This document shows, piece by piece, positions 60,941 to 64,000 of a DNA stretch of 64,000 bases. The position numbers were made by a program, and so were the translations under genes. The stretch comes from Streptomyces sp. R41 (GTDB lineage: Bacteria; Actinomycetota; Actinomycetes; Streptomycetales; Streptomycetaceae). The stretch is from the NCBI RefSeq assembly GCF_041053055.1, contig NZ_CP163443.1, forward strand, positions 558,001-622,000, read 5' to 3'. Every line of letters begins with the position of its first letter. Position 1 is the first letter of the stretch. The notes beneath the pieces were generated by a model that did not search any database, was not told the DNA's origin, and was given only the letters and a program-made list of their open reading frames with translations.

Positions 60941-61540
60941 CTACGCGGACTTCTTGTGCCGCTCGTGGTGCCGGGCGACCCTGGCACGGTTTCCGCACGA
61001 CGGTTTGCACCATTCCTGGCGCGGGTGTTCCTTGATGAAGTACCGCACGCAGCGCGGCGCGTGGCAGGCACGCAGACGTTGCCGGTCGGGGCTCGCGAGG
61101 AAGGTCGTCGCGGCGCGGGCGAGGACTGCCGCGAGCGGGATGTCCCGGCTCGGGGCCTCCTCGTGTACGACGGGGTCGGCGTCCTCGGCCCAGACGAGGA
61201 CGGGAACGGTCGCGGCGAGCGCCGCCGCCGCGTTGAGGCGCTCCACGGCCTGCGGTACGGGCAGCAGCCGGGCGGCGTCGGCCGGGCTCGGCTCGCCCGG
61301 CCGTACGGCGCGGGCGAAGAGGGCACGGACGGCGGCGCGGAGCTCGCGGACGGCGGTGAGCGTCGTCGGATCGGCGACGAAACGGTCGGCTCCCGGCAGT
61401 GCGTCGCGGTGCGCGTGGACCCAGGCGGTCAGCCCCGCGGGGTCGGCGAGATCGTCGGCGACACCGCCGTGTCCGTCGTGCCGGATGGTCAGGGCGAGGT
61501 CCAGGGCGAGCCGGGCGTCTTCGCTGATCGAGTCCTCCAT
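60941..61540 (-). CDS. CGNR zinc-finger (ABATE-domain) regulator
   Basis: 199 residues from the ATG at 61540. The N-terminal ABATE domain (DSISEDARLALDLALTIRHD) precedes the CGNR zinc finger: CHAPRCVRYFIKEHPRQEWC, then KPSCGNRARVARHHERHK, where the four Cys fall in C-x4-C/C-x3-CGNR form. These are small DNA-binding regulators that often sense stress ligands. No ribosome site; a -10-like TATCAT lies 7-8 bases before the ATG, so the mRNA may be leaderless. Confidence 0.85.
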   Translation of the reverse strand: MEDSISEDARLALDLALTIRHDGHGGVADDLADPAGLTAWVHAHRDALPGADRFVADPTTLTAVRELRAAVRALFARAVRPGEPSPADAARLLPVPQAVERLNAAAALAATVPVLVWAEDADPVVHEEAPSRDIPLAAVLARAATTFLASPDRQRLRACHAPRCVRYFIKEHPRQEWCKPSCGNRARVARHHERHKKSA

Positions 61541-61617
61541 GATGCTAATGATAGGTTCACCGACTTCCATTAACCTTCGAGGAGGGCACTCACTCCTCCA
61601 GCGCATGAGGAGGGCAC

Positions 61618-62520
61618 TCATTCCTCTGTGGCCGTCGGCGGCACCACCGCGACCGGGCTCGCCGCGTGCAGGAGTACGGCCTGGGTGACCGAGCCGATCA
61701 TGCGGGCCGGTGCGAGGAGGCGGCGGCGGTGACGGCCCACGACGAGTAGTTCGGCGTCCTTCGAGGCCGCGACGAGGTGGCCGGCCGCGTGTCCGGGTGG
61801 CACGTGGAGATCGACCTGGAGATCGGGGTGTCGTTCGCGGTGCGGGGCGACGAAGCCGTCGGCCAGATTCCGGGTCTCGCCTTCCACCGCATCCTGGTCG
61901 AGGGTGGCGGGCGCGAAGTCACCGGGCACGGCCCACGTCGGGTCGGGCCAGGTGTACGCGGCGACCACCTGGACGCGGGCGGCGCGCAGGGCCGCCTCCT
62001 CGAACGCGAAGGCGACCGTGGCATCGTCGGGGCTGTCGACGTGGAGGCCGACGACGACACGCGGCCCCGGTTCGACCGGGGGTGCGTCGGGCACCTGGCG
62101 GCCGGGGCGCGGCACCACGACCACAGGGCAATCGGCGTCTCGCGCCGCCGCCATCCCGTTGGAGCCGAGCAGCAGGCCGACAAAGCCGCCGCGGCCCCGG
62201 GAGCCGAGCACCAACAGCTGGGCGGTTGAGCCGAGTTCGGGCAGCACGGCGCCCGGGGCGCCCTCCAGAGCGACATACTCCGTCGTCGGCAGGTCGGCCC
62301 GGCCCGCCAGGTGGGTGCGTACCTGCTCGAGCACATGATCGTCGGTCGGATCCGGTGGTCCGGCGACCAGGACGTCCGGCTGCCCCCAGGGCGCGTACTG
62401 CCGTACATGGACCACACGCAGCGGCGCCTGGCGCCTCCGGGCAGCCGCGAGCGCCCACTCCAGGGCGCGCTGGCCGTCGTCCGATCCGTCGACCGCCGCG
62501 ATGACCGGCAGGGTGCTCAT
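61618..62520 (-). CDS. Tandem universal stress protein
   Basis: 300 residues, two USP domains (1-150, 151-300). The first has VIAAVDGSDDGQRALEWALA, VHVRQYAPW and the ATP-binding signature VLGSRGRGGFVGLLLGSNGM; the second has VVVGLHVDSPDDATVAFAFE and a degenerate ATP motif (VVGRHRRRLLAPARMIGSVT). Typical of actinobacterial double USPs induced by starvation or hypoxia. GAGG is 6 bases before the ATG. The CGNR gene lies just downstream on the same strand and may be co-transcribed. Confidence 0.9.
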   Translation of the reverse strand: MSTLPVIAAVDGSDDGQRALEWALAAARRRQAPLRVVHVRQYAPWGQPDVLVAGPPDPTDDHVLEQVRTHLAGRADLPTTEYVALEGAPGAVLPELGSTAQLLVLGSRGRGGFVGLLLGSNGMAAARDADCPVVVVPRPGRQVPDAPPVEPGPRVVVGLHVDSPDDATVAFAFEEAALRAARVQVVAAYTWPDPTWAVPGDFAPATLDQDAVEGETRNLADGFVAPHRERHPDLQVDLHVPPGHAAGHLVAASKDAELLVVGRHRRRLLAPARMIGSVTQAVLLHAASPVAVVPPTATEE

Positions 62521-62826
62521 GAAATCCTCGCCTTCGGCACACGCCCTTGATCTTCCTGGGGCCAGCCTGACTCAGGGATGGCCACAGGGCGGGGTGGCGG
62601 GGCGTGTGTCCGGAAATCCGGAGGATCTCGTCGCGGTTTCGGGCGGCGGGGGCGCCGGGTGCGGACGGCCCGCGCGGCGGCCGGTTCATCGCAGCGGCCG
62701 ACCATCGCGGTCGCCATGGCCGAGCGACTGACCGCCGCGGGAAGGCGTGGCCGCGGCACTGCCGGAGGTCGAGGCCGCCGCCCCTCCCCCATACACAGGA
62801 GGCGGGGCGGCCCGACCGCCGTCGGC
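62521..62826. other. Intergenic region
   Basis: 306 bases between the USP and DUF397 genes. Apart from the hairpin at 62777-62811 I see no gene; small frames have no ribosome site. The part next to 62521 should hold the USP promoter. Confidence 0.5.
62777..62811 (-). terminator. Terminator of the DUF397 gene
   Basis: GCCGCCCC (62777-62784) pairs with GGGGCGGC (62804-62811), with additional CTCC/GGAG inside; 16 bases past the DUF397 stop codon on the minus strand. Confidence 0.6.
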
Positions 62827-63069
62827 TCAGGTCAGATCGAACTCGCCCTCTCGGGCCCCCGATACGAACGCGCCCCACTCCGCGGGTGTGAAGATCAAGG
62901 AAGGGCTCTCGGGCCGGCCACTGTTGCGCATCGCGATGAAGCCCTCGACAAAAGCGATCTGGACGTCTCCCCGCCCTCGGCTGCTGGACTGCCACTCGGC
63001 ATTGCTGAGGTCCAGCTCCGGCTTGTCCCAGCCCGCGAGCGGGTGCTGCTCGATGGTGCTTTCGGCCAC
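62827..63069 (-). CDS. DUF397 protein (orphan)
   Basis: 80 residues, the usual length. GWDKPELDLSNAEWQSSSRG ... VQIAFVEGFIAMRNSGRPES ... LIFTPAEWGAFVSGAREGEF is the DUF397 pattern. GTG start with GGAGGA 8-9 bases upstream. Streptomyces DUF397 genes usually neighbour an XRE regulator (BldB/AbaA-like pairs); none is adjacent here. They act as small partner proteins of such regulators, with unclear biochemistry. Confidence 0.85.
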   Translation of the reverse strand: MAESTIEQHPLAGWDKPELDLSNAEWQSSSRGRGDVQIAFVEGFIAMRNSGRPESPSLIFTPAEWGAFVSGAREGEFDLT

Positions 63070-63152
63070 GTCCGTGCTCCTCCCGGTTCGTCGTCCGCGG
63101 CCAGCCTAGCGACCGGTTCGGGCGGCGGACAGGCCACGTGAGGGGGACGGTT

Positions 63153-64000
63153 TCAGGAGGCGGGCGGCGCGGACCCGACCAGCCACATGGAGAAGAACTG
63201 CGATCCGCCGCCATAGGCGTGCCCGAGCACCCTGCGAGCCCCGTCCACCTGGTGTTCTCCGGCCTGCCCCCGCACCTGAAGTGCCGCTTCGGCGAAGCGG
63301 ATCATGCCGGAGGCGCCGATCGGATTGGTGGAGAGGACCCCGCCCGACATGTTGACGGGCAGGTCCCCGTCCAGCTCCGTCACCCCGGATTCGGTGAGCT
63401 TCCAGCCCTCGCCCTCCTCGGCGAAACCGAGGTTCTCCAGCCACATCGGCTCGTACCAGGAGAACGGCACGTACATCTCGACGGCGTCGATGTCACGGCG
63501 CGGGTCCGCGATGCCGGCCTGCCGGTACACGTCGGCCGCGCAGTCCTTGCCCGCCTGCGGCGACACGAAGTCCTTGCCCGCGAAGAGGGTGGGTTCACTG
63601 CGCATCGCGCCGCCGTGCATCCAGGCGGGTGGCCGGGGCGAACGGGCCGCTCCCGCACGGTCGGTGAGGATCATCGCGCACGCCCCGTCCGAGGACGGGC
63701 AGGTCTCCGAGTAGCGGATCGGGTCCCACAGCATGGGCGAGGCCTGGACCTTCTCCAGCGTGATGTCGTGCTCGTGGAGATGCGCGTACGGGTTCTTCAG
63801 CGCGTTGCGGCGGTCCTTGTACGCGACGAGCGAGCCGACCGTGTCGGGGGCGCCGGTGCGCCGCATGTACGCGCGCACGTGCGGCGCGAAGAAGCCGCCG
63901 GCCCCGGCCAGCAGCGGCTGCTGGAAGGGGATCGGCAGCGAAAGGCCCCACATGGCGTTCGACTCGGACTGCTTCTCGTAGGCCAGGGTCAGGACGGTGC
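63153..64000 (-). CDS. Thiolase-like / lipid-transfer protein (5' partial)
   Basis: The frame continues past the window end: reading on from 64000 it encodes TVLTLAYEKQSESNAMWGLS, so the internal ATG at 63953 is not the start. The C-terminal thiolase half is seen: DAVEMYVPFSWYEPMWLENL, VNMSGGVLSTNPIGASGMIR and GHAYGGGSQFFSMWLVG. Canonical thiolases have G-H-P at the first block and C-x-G at the second; here NPIG and HAYGGG replace them, as in actinobacterial DitF/Ltp lipid-transfer-like thiolase homologues that act with a DUF35 partner in steroid side-chain removal. The DUF35 gene may lie outside the window. Confidence 0.82.
   Translation of the reverse strand, partial: TVLTLAYEKQSESNAMWGLSLPIPFQQPLLAGAGGFFAPHVRAYMRRTGAPDTVGSLVAYKDRRNALKNPYAHLHEHDITLEKVQASPMLWDPIRYSETCPSSDGACAMILTDRAGAARSPRPPAWMHGGAMRSEPTLFAGKDFVSPQAGKDCAADVYRQAGIADPRRDIDAVEMYVPFSWYEPMWLENLGFAEEGEGWKLTESGVTELDGDLPVNMSGGVLSTNPIGASGMIRFAEAALQVRGQAGEHQVDGARRVLGHAYGGGSQFFSMWLVGSAPPAS

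Overview
The window is high-GC actinobacterial DNA, almost certainly a Streptomyces chromosome arm. Evidence: third-position G/C codon use, Tat and Sec secreted polysaccharidases with CBM13/discoidin modules, a long chaplin ending in an LAxTG sorting motif, DUF397 and NsdA-like regulators, and rare TTA leucine codons. No rRNA or tRNA gene, CRISPR array or prophage was seen. Two genes are cut by the window ends: a GH2 exo-glucosaminidase at the left and a thiolase-like protein at the right.

Layout. 1-6.5 kb: tail of a GH2 exo-beta-D-glucosaminidase, a secreted protein of unknown function, a GlsB/YeaQ membrane protein, two acetyltransferases and an NAD(P) epimerase. 6.5-12.4 kb: an aromatic catabolic cluster (AAHS transporter, VOC-type extradiol dioxygenase, PrpF-type tautomerase, LigK-type aldolase, GalB-like LmbE hydratase, FCD GntR regulator) that reads as a gallate-type meta-cleavage route. 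Nearly identical operators sit at its two promoters. 12.7-17 kb: a 1430-residue GH87 alpha-1,3-glucanase. 17-23.4 kb: LLM oxidoreductase, MarR and FMN reductase around a double operator; a decayed patch (XRE regulator remnant, truncated sugar-ABC ATPase); a carboxymuconolactone-decarboxylase-like protein; cupin; LysR and an EamA exporter. 23.4-31.2 kb: GH27-CBM13, a metallo-hydrolase, a MerR/MFS pair on a perfect palindrome, two acetyltransferases and a GH76 mannanase with a LacI-type palindrome. 31.2-36.3 kb: chaplin, TAP-like peptidase, DUF4232 protein, asparagine synthetase. 36.5-41 kb: GltB-like FMN protein, arginine deiminase and an amino acid antiporter. 41-47.6 kb: baeRF protein, Gfo/Idh/MocA oxidoreductase, Tat phospholipase C, an ester-cyclase pseudogene, a quinone-reductase-like MDR protein and TetR. 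47.6-49.4 kb: a complete IS605-type element (TnpA, TnpB, omega-RNA region) inserted in the last codons of tetR. 49.7-64 kb: PAS-PP2C phosphatase, NsdA-like regulator, phosphotransferase, secreted amidase, RibD-like reductase, a LAL regulator, CGNR regulator, universal stress protein, DUF397 and the thiolase-like gene.

Themes. Four secreted glycosidases (GH2, GH87, GH27, GH76) fit the polymers of fungal walls (chitosan, alpha-1,3-glucan, galactomannan/mannan), pointing to a mycolytic or saprophytic role. AsnB, the GltB-like protein, arginine deiminase and an antiporter form a nitrogen/amino-acid block. The phosphatase and phosphotransferase genes flanking the NsdA-like regulator each carry a TTA codon, suggesting bldA-dependent developmental control. 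The most unusual features are the gallate-type cluster using a VOC dioxygenase, and the base-resolved IS605 insertion whose TnpB guide would match the empty tetR site.
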